DNA of 62,109 nucleotides from a bacterium. GTDB taxonomy: Bacteria; Sysuimicrobiota; Sysuimicrobiia; Sysuimicrobiales; Segetimicrobiaceae. The first letter of the stretch is position 1; every line of letters starts with the position of its first letter. The notes under the pieces are model-generated. The model did not search any database. It saw only the letters and a program-made list of their open reading frames with translations, and was not told the origin of the DNA. The position numbers and the translations under genes were made by a program. The DNA lies in contig DATGFS010000065.1 of the NCBI GenBank assembly GCA_035308905.1, positions 1 to 62,109 on the forward strand, given 5' to 3'. Of the stretch, positions 25,341 to 33,761 are shown in pieces.

Positions 25341-26107
25341 TGCGTATCGACGTGGTGACGATCTTTCCGGACGTGTTTCCCGGGCCGCTCGACGCGGGGG
25401 TGATCGGCCGCGGCCGCGCGCGGGGCCTGCTCGACCTGGTGGTCTGGGACCTCCGCGCGTTCACGGACGACCGCCACCGGACCGTGGACGAGCCGCCGTA
25501 CGGCGGCGGGGCCGGCATGGTGATGAAGGCCGAGCCGTTCCTCCGCGCCGTGGACGTCATCCGGCGCGCCGCGCCGGCGCCGGGGCCGGTCCTGCTGACC
25601 AGCCCGCAGGGGCGGCGCCTCTCGCAGGCGTGGATCCGGTCCCTCGCCGCGGCGCCGCAGCTCACCGTCCTGTGCGGCCGGTACGAGGGAGTGGACGAGC
25701 GCGTCGCCGAGATCCTCGGCGCGGAAGAGGTCAGCATCGGCGATTACGTTCTGAGCGGCGGCGAACTGCCGGCGATGGTGATCGTCGAGGCCGTGGGCCG
25801 TCTCGTGCCGGGCGTGGTGGGCGAGGAGGCGTCGGTGCGCGAGGACTCGTTCTCGGCGGGGCTCCTCGATCACCCGCACTACACCCGGCCGGCCGATCTC
25901 GAAGGGCACGCCGTGCCGGAGGTGCTGCTGAGCGGGCATCATGAGGAGATCCGCCGCTGGCGGCGGCGCGAGGCGCTGCGGCGGACGCTCGCGCGCCGGT
26001 CCGATCTGGTGGACGAGGCTTCGCTCGACGAGGAAGCCCGCGGGTGGCTCCGCGAGTGGCGCGCGGCGCCGGATCAGGCCGGCGCGCGGCGCGGCGAAAG
26101 GGGCTGA
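25340..26107 (+). CDS. trmD: tRNA (guanine37-N1)-methyltransferase TrmD (255 aa)
   Basis: SPOUT-class knotted methyltransferase. It starts MRIDVVTIFPDVF and has PPYGGGAGMVMKAEP, LCGRYEGVDERV, the knot sequence IGDYVLSGGELPAMV and the C-terminal PHYTRPADLEGHAVPEVLLS. It methylates G37 of tRNAs and so prevents frameshifting. The ATG overlaps the rimM stop (TGATG). Confidence 0.97.
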   Translation: MRIDVVTIFPDVFPGPLDAGVIGRGRARGLLDLVVWDLRAFTDDRHRTVDEPPYGGGAGMVMKAEPFLRAVDVIRRAAPAPGPVLLTSPQGRRLSQAWIRSLAAAPQLTVLCGRYEGVDERVAEILGAEEVSIGDYVLSGGELPAMVIVEAVGRLVPGVVGEEASVREDSFSAGLLDHPHYTRPADLEGHAVPEVLLSGHHEEIRRWRRREALRRTLARRSDLVDEASLDEEARGWLREWRAAPDQAGARRGERG

Positions 26108-26133
26108 CGCCCTGAGCGCGCGCGTGCTATAAT
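26104..26133 (+). promoter_or_regulatory. extended -10 promoter for rplS-lepB
   Basis: A perfect TATAAT at 26128-26133 is preceded by TG one base earlier, and CTGACG at 26104 is a -35 candidate with an 18-bp spacer. It overlaps the trmD stop. The leader would be about 75 bases. Confidence 0.75.
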
Positions 26134-26214
26134 GCGCTGTCACTTCGGCCGGCCAGCATGAAGTTAGAGCCGCCGGCGCCCATGAAATCAAGGCCCGTGG
26201 GGGGCGTTTGTGTT

Positions 26215-26556
26215 ATGGAGAGGGTCGTCGCGATCGAGCGCCAGCAGATGAAGACGGAACTGCCGCCGTTTGCCGCCGGGGATACCGTGCGCGTGCACAT
26301 CAAGGTGGCGGAGGGCGGGCGCGACCGCCTCCAGGCGTTCGAGGGCACCGTGATCGGGCGCCGCGGCGGCGGACTGCGCGCGGCGTTTACCGTCCGCCGG
26401 ATCTCCCACGGCGTCGGCGTCGAGCGGACCTTCCCGCTCCACTCGCCCCGCATCGAGAAGATCGAGATTCTCCGCAAGGGCCGTGTCCGCCGCGCCAAGC
26501 TCTTCTATCTGCGGGAAAAGATCGGACGGGAGAGCCGCATCAAGGAGAAGCGCTAG
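26215..26556 (+). CDS. rplS: 50S ribosomal protein L19 (113 aa)
   Basis: Typical bL19: [20 protein letters not shown], then [16 protein letters not shown] and [14 protein letters not shown]. The ATG at 26215 gives the normal N-terminus ([17 protein letters not shown]). In-frame ATGs further upstream would add 19 residues not usual for L19. The gene has its own extended -10 promoter and a leader of about 75 bases, where ribosomal protein genes often carry control elements. Confidence 0.96.
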   Translation: MERVVAIERQQMKTELPPFAAGDTVRVHIKVAEGGRDRLQAFEGTVIGRRGGGLRAAFTVRRISHGVGVERTFPLHSPRIEKIEILRKGRVRRAKLFYLREKIGRESRIKEKR

Positions 26557-26558
26557 GC

Positions 26559-27167
26559 GTGGCATCGCTCAGCATCCCCACGATGATCCTGGGGGTGTCC
26601 GCACTGCTGGTTGCGTCCCGCATCGTCGTGAAGCGGGCGTACGCGATTCCGCCCGTCGTGCGCACGTCGATCATCGAAACGCTCGACGCGTGCATTTTCG
26701 CGGCCGTGCTCAGCCTCGTTATCATCACCTTCGTCGTCCAGGCCTTCTACATCCCGTCCGGCTCGATGGAACCGACCCTCATGGTGAACGACCGCATTCT
26801 GGTCGCGAAGTTTCTGTACCGGTTCGAGCCGATCGCCCGCGGCGACGTGATCGTGTTCCGGTATCCTCTGAACCCGCAGCGCGACTTCGTCAAACGGGTG
26901 ATGGGCCTGCCGGGCGACCGGGCGCAGCTCAAAGAAGGCGTTGTGTACGTCAACGGCCAACGTATTTCCGAGAAGGGGTACACGATCAAGCCTGATTTCG
27001 GCAACTACGGACCCGTCACGGTGCCGCAGGGCCAGTTCTTCGTCCTGGGCGACAACCGGAACAACAGTGAGGACAGCCGGTTCTTCGGATACGTACCCCG
27101 TGACAACATTATCGGCAAGGCGATCTTTATCTACTGGCCGCCGCAGCGGATCGGCTTCGTCCACTGA
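26559..27167 (+). CDS. lepB: signal peptidase I (202 aa)
   Basis: Type I signal peptidase with two N-terminal membrane segments (about residues 6-22 and 42-63), the catalytic Ser69 in IPSGSMEPTL, the general base Lys112 in RDFVKRVMGLPGD, and the box GDNRNNSEDSR. It cuts signal peptides of exported proteins on the outer face of the cytoplasmic membrane. The GTG start is 2 bp after rplS. The order rplS-lepB-rnhB is common in Terrabacteria. Confidence 0.96.
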   Translation: MASLSIPTMILGVSALLVASRIVVKRAYAIPPVVRTSIIETLDACIFAAVLSLVIITFVVQAFYIPSGSMEPTLMVNDRILVAKFLYRFEPIARGDVIVFRYPLNPQRDFVKRVMGLPGDRAQLKEGVVYVNGQRISEKGYTIKPDFGNYGPVTVPQGQFFVLGDNRNNSEDSRFFGYVPRDNIIGKAIFIYWPPQRIGFVH

Positions 27168-27203
27168 TCGGCCTTCCCTAAGCGGGCGGCACGGAGACCG
27201 CGC

Positions 27204-28016
27204 GTGCGCATGAGTGATCTTCGCCGCCTCACGGTGGCGGAGATCATCGAACGTCTCGCCGGCTATCGCATCCCTCCGGAATCTTTGCTTCGAGCCCTCG
27301 CGCGCGACCGCCGGGCCCTGGTGCGGCGTCTGGTCGCGCGCGCCCGGAAAGCGGCCGCCGCATCGCGCGCCGAGGCGGCCCGGCTCCGCGCGCTCTACCG
27401 CGAAGAGCGGCGCCGGCTGCGCATCGGGCAGGTCGTGGCCGGGATCGACGAGGTCGGCTGCGGGCCGCTCGCGGGCCCCGTCGTCGCCGCGGCGGTCGTG
27501 CTGCGGCCCTCGCCGCCGATCCGCGGCCTCAACGACAGCAAGCGTCTCACGCGGGAAGAGCGCGAGGCGCTCATCACGGAGATTCGCGAGCGCGCCGACG
27601 CGATCGCCTTGGGCGAGGCGTCGGTCGCGGAGATCGACCGCTGGAACATCCTCGGCGCGACGCGCCTGGCGATGCAGCGGGCGGTCGCGCAGCTGACGCC
27701 GCCGCCCGCCTTCCTGCTCATCGACGGGCGGCATGTGCTTCCGAACGGCTTCCCGCAGATCTCGATCGTGAAGGGCGACGCGACCTGCGCCTGTATCGCC
27801 GCGGCGTCGATCGTGGCCAAGATCGCGCGCGACCGGATGATGCGCGATCTGGACCGGGAGTACCCCGAGTACGGCTTCGCCCGGCACAAGGGGTACGCGA
27901 CGGCGGAGCACCTGGCCGCCCTCGACCGGTACGGACCGTCGCCCATCCACCGCCGCGCCTTCCTGCCCGAGCGGCAGCTCGCGCTCTTCGCACCGGAGTC
28001 CCTCGAAGGCCCGTAG
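27204..28016 (+). CDS. rnhB: ribonuclease HII (270 aa)
   Basis: RNase H fold with the metal-binding start VAGIDEVGCGPLAGPVVAAA (Asp82, Glu83) and later LLIDGRHVLP and AAASIVAKIARDR. It removes single ribonucleotides and RNA primers from DNA. The first 75 residues form an Arg-rich helical extension, as in the longer Gram-positive form. An ATG at 27210 is an equally good start. Confidence 0.95.
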   Translation: MRMSDLRRLTVAEIIERLAGYRIPPESLLRALARDRRALVRRLVARARKAAAASRAEAARLRALYREERRRLRIGQVVAGIDEVGCGPLAGPVVAAAVVLRPSPPIRGLNDSKRLTREEREALITEIRERADAIALGEASVAEIDRWNILGATRLAMQRAVAQLTPPPAFLLIDGRHVLPNGFPQISIVKGDATCACIAAASIVAKIARDRMMRDLDREYPEYGFARHKGYATAEHLAALDRYGPSPIHRRAFLPERQLALFAPESLEGP

Positions 28017-28025
28017 GGCAGGCGC

Positions 28026-28442
28026 GTGCCGGTCCGTTCGCCCCATGACCCACAGCGGCCAACCGCGGCCGCGAGAGGGTCGGTGCGGCGGACGCGCGGC
28101 CGCATCGGCGAAGAGGCCGCCGCGCACGCGCTCGCAGCACGCGGCTACCGCGTGCTCGTCCGGAACGTCCGCCTCGGCCGCGGTGAGATCGATCTCGTGT
28201 GCGAGCACGACGGCGACGTCGTGTTCGTCGAGGTCAAAACCCGGCGCGGGACGGCGTTCGGCACACCCGCCGAGGCCGTCACCGTGCGGAAGCAGCGAAC
28301 GTTGCTCGCGCTCGCGATGCGGTATCTCGGCCGGACCGGCCGCGCGCACCGGACCTGCCGGTTCGACGTGGTGGAGGTGTGGCTGGCGGCGGGCGACCGG
28401 CCGATCCGCGTCGAGGTCGTGCGGGACGCCTTCCGAGGCTAA
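28026..28442 (+). CDS. yraN: YraN/UPF0102 family nuclease-like protein (138 aa)
   Basis: Restriction-endonuclease-like fold of UPF0102: GRIGEEAAAHALAARGYRVL, GEIDLVCEHDGDVVFVEVK with the D...E-x-K active site pattern, and RFDVVEVW. Members look like Holliday-junction-type nucleases, but the role is not proven. It follows rnhB closely, as usual. The N-terminal 25 residues are basic and may be unstructured. Confidence 0.93.
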   Translation: MPVRSPHDPQRPTAAARGSVRRTRGRIGEEAAAHALAARGYRVLVRNVRLGRGEIDLVCEHDGDVVFVEVKTRRGTAFGTPAEAVTVRKQRTLLALAMRYLGRTGRAHRTCRFDVVEVWLAAGDRPIRVEVVRDAFRG

Positions 28443-28558
28443 GCAGGACTTTCCGGACCCTCCCAAGAACCAGCAAGGCCGAGCGGCACGCACGCAATTG
28501 GACCGGCAACCGTCGCAGCATCTCGCCGTCGCAACGGACGCACTACTGGAGGCAGCCC

Positions 28559-28783
28559 ATGAGCCGCGACCAGCTTGTCAGCGCGCTCCAAGCCTGCGGA
28601 GCGTTCTCCCTCGTCCAGACCATCGATGATGTCGCCTGCGGCCGGCGCCGCCGTGTCTGCGTGGACCGTCTGATCGGGGACCCGGTGCTTACCCGCGAGG
28701 TCGTGGAGTACCTGCGCAGCCTCGGCGCAGACGTTGAGATTCCGGTGCCGGCGCTGCACTCGCGCCTGCGCCGCGCCGGCTGA
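28559..28783 (+). CDS. small hypothetical protein (74 aa)
   Basis: The ATG at 28559 has GGAGG at ideal distance. The product begins SRDQLVSALQACGAFSLVQT, contains a basic run GRRRRVCVDR, and ends in a helix and strand (EVVEYLRSLGADVEIPVP). It is compact, without signal peptide or known motif, and I do not recognise the family. It is followed 11 bp later by another small gene on the same strand. Confidence 0.55.
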   Translation: MSRDQLVSALQACGAFSLVQTIDDVACGRRRRVCVDRLIGDPVLTREVVEYLRSLGADVEIPVPALHSRLRRAG

Positions 28784-28794
28784 TACCGGTCGCG

Positions 28795-29007
28795 ATGCGC
28801 GACGAACTGATTCGGCGGGAGACACCGAGCGGCACCGTGCGCGTGGTGGTCGCGTACGCGCGCGTCCGGGGCGGCGGCTGGCTGTGGATCGCGCGCCGCA
28901 CGCCCTCGGGTCCGATCGTCGGGCAGGGCCGCGGCGCGACCTACGAGATCGTGCGCGCCGCCGTGGAGGAGTGGCTCGAGCAGGAGGCCGAGGCGCTGAC
29001 GCGCTGA
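28795..29007 (+). CDS. small hypothetical protein (70 aa)
   Basis: Three predicted beta strands (GTVRVVVAYARV, GGWLWIARRTPSGPIVGQG) followed by a C-terminal helix (YEIVRAAVEEWLEQEAEALT) suggest a small alpha/beta protein. No family is recognised. It sits 11 bp behind another small gene, and a convergent hairpin follows. Confidence 0.5.
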   Translation: MRDELIRRETPSGTVRVVVAYARVRGGGWLWIARRTPSGPIVGQGRGATYEIVRAAVEEWLEQEAEALTR

Positions 29008-29016
29008 CCGCGGCGT

Positions 29017-29036
29017 GCCGCCGCCGGCGGAGCGGC
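29017..29036. terminator. hairpin between convergent genes
   Basis: GCCGC and GCGGC pair around a 10-base GC-rich loop containing CGCCGGCG. It lies between a plus-strand gene ending at 29007 and the ABC permease gene ending at 29038, so it could terminate both directions. Confidence 0.45.
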
Positions 29037-29037
29037 C

Positions 29038-29931
29038 TCAGATCCTGAGGCGCGGATCCAAATAGTCGCGAAGCCCGTCCCCGAAAAGGTTGCTCGCGAA
29101 TACCACCAGGCTGATCGCCAGCCCCGGGAAGATCACCACCCACGGAGCGCGCTGCGCGAACTCCGCCGCGGAGACCGAGAGCATGCGGCCCCACGACGGG
29201 TAGGGTTCCGGGATGCCGAGGCCAAGGAAGCTCAGCGATGCCTCCACGAGGATGGCGTTGCCGAGCTGCGCGGTGGTCATCACGACAAGCGGCGCGACCG
29301 TATTCGGAAAGACGTGGCGCAGCGCCACACGCAGGCCGCCCGCGCCGAGGGCGCGGGCGGCCTCGACGTAGGTTGTCTCCCGGACGCCGAGCGTGACCGC
29401 GCGTACCACGCGCGCCACCCGCGGAACGAACGGCACCGAGATCGCGATCACCACCGTGCCGATCGACGGGCCGAGGGCCGCCGTCATCACCAGCGCGAGG
29501 ACCAGCAGCGGGAAGCCCTGCATGATGTCGAGCACCGGCTGGATGATCGCGTCGACCCGGCGGCCGGCGAGCCCGCTGACCAGCCCGACCGCGCCGCCGC
29601 CGACCCCGCCGAGCAGCGCGCAGGCGACGCCGACCGCCAGCGAGACCCGGGCCCCGTGCACGAGGCGGCTGTAGATGTCGCGGCCGAGATGGTCGGTCCC
29701 GAGCCAGTGGCGCGGGCCGGGCGGCTGGAAGGTCTGCGCCGCGTCGGTCCGCGTCGGATCGTGCGTCGCCACGATCGGCGCGCCGAGGCCGGCGACGATC
29801 ACGACGAGCATGACGAAGGCGCCCACCGCGCCGAGAGGCGACCGCCGGCCGAACGCGCGGGCGACGCCGGTGTGCCGGCGGGTCACGGCCGCGGCGGGGG
29901 CGGGTCCCGCGACGGCGTCGACGCGGTTCAT
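29038..29931 (-). CDS. peptide/nickel-type ABC transporter permease, DppC-like (297 aa)
   Basis: An inner-membrane permease with about six helices (the first at residues 35-55) and the DppC landmarks HWLGTDHLGRDIYSRLVHGA near the N-terminus and the EAARALGAG coupling motif for the ATPase. It ends DGLRDYLDPRLR, standard for this family. It overlaps the DppB-like gene by 4 bp (ATGA). No ATPase gene (DppD/DppF-like) lies beside it, so the energy subunits must be encoded elsewhere. Peptides, nickel or sugars are all possible substrates. Confidence 0.93.
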   Translation of the reverse strand: MNRVDAVAGPAPAAAVTRRHTGVARAFGRRSPLGAVGAFVMLVVIVAGLGAPIVATHDPTRTDAAQTFQPPGPRHWLGTDHLGRDIYSRLVHGARVSLAVGVACALLGGVGGGAVGLVSGLAGRRVDAIIQPVLDIMQGFPLLVLALVMTAALGPSIGTVVIAISVPFVPRVARVVRAVTLGVRETTYVEAARALGAGGLRVALRHVFPNTVAPLVVMTTAQLGNAILVEASLSFLGLGIPEPYPSWGRMLSVSAAEFAQRAPWVVIFPGLAISLVVFASNLFGDGLRDYLDPRLRI

Positions 29932-30878
29932 GTGTACCGCACCCTGGGATCGAGCCGGGCGTAGAGCAGATCCACGCCGAGGTTCGAGAGCACGACGACG
30001 ATCGCGATCAGCATGACGAGGTTTTGGACGATCGGGTAGTCGCGCCACAGTATCGCTTCCACGAGGAACCGCGCGACGCCGGGCAGGTTGAACACCGTCT
30101 CGGTGACGACCAATCCCCCGATCAAGAATGCGAACTCCGTGCCGACGACCGTGACGACGGGCAGGAGCGCGTTGCGCAGCGCGTGCCGGTAGACGACGAC
30201 CCGGCCGGCGAGACCCTTGGCGCGGCCGGTCCGCACGTAATCCTCGCGCAGCACTTCGAGCATGGAGGAGCGGGTCATCCGGTTGATCAGCGCCGCGCTG
30301 CGGTACCCGACGGCCAGCGCCGGAAAGAGAAACTGCATCACGTGGAGGCCCGGATTCTCGCGGATCGGCACGTACAGCATCGGCGGGATCCATCCGAACA
30401 CGCGGACCAGCATCAGGATGATCACCATCCCGAGCCAGAACGCGGGCATCGACAGGCCCGCGAGGCTGAAGATCCTGAGGCCGTAGTCCGTGGCCGTGTT
30501 CTGCCGGGTCGCGCTGGCGATGCCGGTCGGCAGGCCCACGAGGAGCGCGACCGCCATGCCCATCACGGCCAGCTCGACGGTAATCGGGACGCGCGGCCCG
30601 ATGATGCGCGCCGCCGGCAGGTCGTAGCGGTAGGACTTGCCGAGGTCGCCGTGGAGGAGGGCACCGGCCCACTGCGCGTACTGGACCGCGATCGGGCGGT
30701 CGAGCAGCAGTTCGTGGGTGATCTGCTGCTTCTCGGCCGGGTCCACGTAGCCGGCGGAGGAGAACAGCAGGTCCACGATGTTGCCGGGCGCGATCCGCAG
30801 GAGCACGAAAATGACGATCGACATCCCGACGAGCGTGATCGCCGCGAGACCGAGCCGGTGGGCGACGAACGTCCGCAT
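29928..30878 (-). CDS. peptide/nickel-type ABC transporter permease, DppB-like (316 aa)
   Basis: First permease of the importer. One N-terminal helix (LAAITLVGMSIVIFVLLRIA) precedes a periplasmic segment and five further helices. The ATPase-contact motif is YVRTGRAKGLAGRVVVYRHA. It ends with the typical DLLYARLDPRVRYT. It lies between the binding-protein gene (24 bp away) and the DppC-like gene (4-bp overlap), one operon on the minus strand. Confidence 0.93.
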   Translation of the reverse strand: MRTFVAHRLGLAAITLVGMSIVIFVLLRIAPGNIVDLLFSSAGYVDPAEKQQITHELLLDRPIAVQYAQWAGALLHGDLGKSYRYDLPAARIIGPRVPITVELAVMGMAVALLVGLPTGIASATRQNTATDYGLRIFSLAGLSMPAFWLGMVIILMLVRVFGWIPPMLYVPIRENPGLHVMQFLFPALAVGYRSAALINRMTRSSMLEVLREDYVRTGRAKGLAGRVVVYRHALRNALLPVVTVVGTEFAFLIGGLVVTETVFNLPGVARFLVEAILWRDYPIVQNLVMLIAIVVVLSNLGVDLLYARLDPRVRYT

Positions 30879-30902
30879 GGGCGCGACGCGGGATGCGCCG
30901 GT

Positions 30903-32513
30903 TTACTTGCTCATCCACACGTCCTGCAGGCGGCCGTTGTTGTAGACGTTGTTGTGCGGTACGAACCCGTGGACGTACGGCCACATCGCGAAGTAGTCGA
31001 GATCCCAGGCGAAGATCGGCCGGGCGGCGTCGAGCTCGAGCCGCTTCTGAATCTCGGCGACCATTGCCTGGCGCTTGGCCTGATCGAGCTCCTGCGACTC
31101 CGCGTCAAACATCCGATCGACTTCCGGGTTGCAGTACTGCGAGTAGTTGCGCTGCGATCCGCAGGCGTAGTTCTCGTAAAAGGTCACATCCGGGTCGTCG
31201 GCCCCCATCCCGGTCTGGTTGGCGCCGAGCTCGTAGTCGCCGCGCGCGAGTTTGGCGAACCACACCGCGCTGTCGATTTGCTCGAGCGTCGCCTCCACGC
31301 CCACCTGCTTAAACTGATCGATGACGTAGGTCGCCATGTCCACGTAGAGGGCGATGCCGCGCGTGCTGAGGGTGACCCGCAGCGGCTTCGCCGGCCCGAA
31401 GCCGGCCTCGGCGAGCAGCCGGCGGGACTCCGCCTTCTGCGCCGCGCCGTCGCCGTTGCCCGGCAGCGCCGCCAGCGCGGACGGGCCGAGGCCCCATGCC
31501 CCCCAGGGCCGCGGCATCAGCGACGCGCCCATGAGCGCGCCGCCCTGGCGGACCGCCTTGATGAAGCCCCGCCGGTCGATCGCGAGGCTCAGCGCCCGCC
31601 GCACGCGGGCGTCGGTGAACGGCGCGCGCTTGAAGTTCATGAGCAGGTTGGTATTGATGTCGTGGCTCGCGAGGGTGATGACCATCGACGGCACGGCCTT
31701 TCTCAGCTGCTCGCCGGCCGTCACGCTGCCCTCCTGCGGCATCATGATGTCGAGCCGGCCGGCCTGAAGGGCCGCGATCCGCGTGCCGCGCTCTTTAATG
31801 ATGATGAAGCGGATGCCGTCAAGGTAGGGCCGTCCCTTGACGAAGTAGTCCGGATTCCGGACGTACTCGATCAGTTCGCCGGGCCGGTACTCGCGCAGCT
31901 TGTACGGCCCGGTCCCGACGCAGCGCGTCCGGAGCTCCGCGGGCGGGATGTGCTGCGGATAAATCGGCGAGTAGCCGGACGCCATCATCATCAGGAGCGC
32001 GGGCTGAGGCCGCCGGAGGCGAAAGAGCACGGTCGCCGGGTCGGGCGTGTCGATCGCCTGAATCTGCGAGTACCACAGTTTGCGGGGATTCAGGCGCAGC
32101 TTCACCGGCATGCCCGGCGCCTCGCGGATCAGGTCGAACGTGTATTTCACGTCCGCGCTGCTGAACGGCCGGCCGTCGTGCCAGCGCACGCCGCGGTGCA
32201 GCGTGAACGCCAGCGTCTTGCCGCCGTCCCGCCATTCCCACTTCTCGGCCAGGTCGCCGATGATCGACTGGGGCGTCTCCTGCGATTTCGCCGGATCGAA
32301 CATGACCAGGTTGTTGTAGCAGGGCATTACGCCCCAGTTCACCGAGACGGTGGCCTCTTCGATGAGGCTGAAGCTGGGCGGGTCCTCGCGGTGCATCGCG
32401 TTGAGGATCCCGCCGTACTTCGGGGCCGGCGCCGCGGCCCAGGCCGACGACGCGGTGAGGATGCCGGCGAGCGCGGCGCAGATGATCCAGCGAAACGAGG
32501 CATGGTACGTCAT
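30903..32513 (-). CDS. extracytoplasmic solute-binding protein, family 5 (536 aa)
   Basis: A signal peptide with a cleavage site near SSAWA-A is followed by an SBP_bac_5 domain: YGGILNAMHREDPPSF, AEKWEWRDGGKTLAFTLHRG, VRWHDGRPFSSADVKYTFDL and later PFTDARVRRALSLAIDR. It captures peptides or similar solutes outside the cell and hands them to the DppBC-like pair. The ATG at 32513 gives a clean signal peptide; an upstream in-frame start at 32588 would put 25 residues before it. A GGGGG run lies upstream. Confidence 0.93.
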   Translation of the reverse strand: MTYHASFRWIICAALAGILTASSAWAAAPAPKYGGILNAMHREDPPSFSLIEEATVSVNWGVMPCYNNLVMFDPAKSQETPQSIIGDLAEKWEWRDGGKTLAFTLHRGVRWHDGRPFSSADVKYTFDLIREAPGMPVKLRLNPRKLWYSQIQAIDTPDPATVLFRLRRPQPALLMMMASGYSPIYPQHIPPAELRTRCVGTGPYKLREYRPGELIEYVRNPDYFVKGRPYLDGIRFIIIKERGTRIAALQAGRLDIMMPQEGSVTAGEQLRKAVPSMVITLASHDINTNLLMNFKRAPFTDARVRRALSLAIDRRGFIKAVRQGGALMGASLMPRPWGAWGLGPSALAALPGNGDGAAQKAESRRLLAEAGFGPAKPLRVTLSTRGIALYVDMATYVIDQFKQVGVEATLEQIDSAVWFAKLARGDYELGANQTGMGADDPDVTFYENYACGSQRNYSQYCNPEVDRMFDAESQELDQAKRQAMVAEIQKRLELDAARPIFAWDLDYFAMWPYVHGFVPHNNVYNNGRLQDVWMSK

Positions 32514-32958
32514 GGACCTAGCCCCCTTGCACGCGGACCGTCCGGCCGTACGCAGTCTGGACGCGGCGCGGCGCACCAGCCCTTCCACGTGCCGCGAATC
32601 GGCCCCTCCCGATGCGGTGCGGAACGGGCCCGAACGCGCACAATAAAGGTCGGCCGGGCGGAGCGGAGTAGGCTACAATGTGCATGTCAAAAGCAGGCCG
32701 ACGAAACGCGACTGCGGGGTGCCTGATGCACGCGCGACGATCACGCGTCGTCCACATGATGCCGCTTGGCGCAGGCGGGAGCTGATTTTGCGATGAAGAT
32801 CGGAGCGCTCCGGCGCGCGCCCACCTTCGAGGACATGTTCGATCTCAGGGCGCTGCGTCAGGTCGAACGCGAGCATCCAGAGACTCTTCAGAGATCTTCC
32901 GCCGGTTCCGGGCGTGCTCAGGCTATCAACCCCGTAGGGACCGTTGAAGAATCAGGCT
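32514..32958. other. intergenic stretch between ABC importer and DinB-like gene
   Basis: No convincing gene. A plus-strand TACAAT at 32674 is followed by an ATG at 32684 opening a 33-codon frame of basic, featureless composition. A second short frame from 32793 (MKIGALRRAPTFEDMFDLR) runs into the antisense of the DinB-like gene. The minus-strand promoter of the importer should lie at 32514-32700, but I cannot point to clear boxes. Confidence 0.4.
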
Positions 32959-33498
32959 CTACCACGTCTCGGGCGTTCGCTCCCAGACGAGGCGGCTGTA
33001 GTCGAGGTCCTGCGCCGGCACACCGGCCAGCCGCAGCATCGTCATCACCTGCGCCCGGTGGTGCACTTCGTGGAAGAGCAGTTGTCCGGCGATGCCGCCG
33101 GCCGTCGTCCGGGTGCGGCGGGGCGGCGTGAAGTTGCGCGACACGTATTCGATCGGGCACGACGGGTCGTCGAGGCCCGCGAGCGCGCGGCGCGTGGCCG
33201 GCTGCTGGGCGCTCCACGCGGCGGCGAACGCCGGGAGGCCCGGATACCGGTCTTCCGCGAACGGCGAGTCTTCCCGAGTGTAGTCGCGGCCGGTCAGCCG
33301 CTGCACGTAGCCCCACTCGATGTCCGCGATGTGGAGGAGCGTCGCGCGGATCGATCCCAGCCCGAACGGGTACGCGCGCGTGTAGAGACCTTCGGGCTGC
33401 GCTCCGATCCAGCCGAGCAGGCGGCCGCGGGCAAGCACCAGGTAGTCGAAAAAGTGCGCGAAGTCAAGTCGCGGCGCCGTGCGCCGTTCCCGGTCCAC
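32959..33498 (-). CDS. DinB-family protein (179 aa)
   Basis: A four-helix DinB/YfiT-type fold. One metal-binding histidine is in LLHIADIEWGYVQRL and two more are in LLFHEVHHRAQV, the usual three-histidine site. Members include thiol-transferases that use bacillithiol or mycothiol and many of unknown role. The GTG start at 33498 is the best fit to family length. It is a single gene, divergent from the gene at 33762. Confidence 0.85.
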   Translation of the reverse strand: MDRERRTAPRLDFAHFFDYLVLARGRLLGWIGAQPEGLYTRAYPFGLGSIRATLLHIADIEWGYVQRLTGRDYTREDSPFAEDRYPGLPAFAAAWSAQQPATRRALAGLDDPSCPIEYVSRNFTPPRRTRTTAGGIAGQLLFHEVHHRAQVMTMLRLAGVPAQDLDYSRLVWERTPETW

Positions 33499-33761
33499 AG
33501 TGGGGCTGCGCTTCTGCGGGGTAGTGCGGCCTCCTCCGCGCCGGGCGGGTGCGTGCGATCGGGGGCGGTGGTCAGGCAGGCGCCCGCGTTGATTTCATGA
33601 TTGCCGAGCCGCGGGTCGGCCGGCGGAGGATTCCCGCGCGCGAACCGGAAGGGTATCGTGCACTCGTTCGCGCGCAAGCGTCATCGTCGAGCCGGCACGG
33701 TGTGTCTCCGTAACGCTCACCGTTCGTGCCGTACCGAGAATCCGCAGGGGGGAGTGTCCGC

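Noticed and set aside
30024-32726. 900-codon open frame on the plus strand
   Set aside because: It is the exact antisense of the ABC importer genes, which have clear domains, start sites and signal peptide. Composition is typical of a shadow frame.
32684-32785. 33-codon leaderless frame after TACAAT
   Set aside because: The -10-like box lacks the TG extension and a -35, and the peptide has no features. It may be chance.
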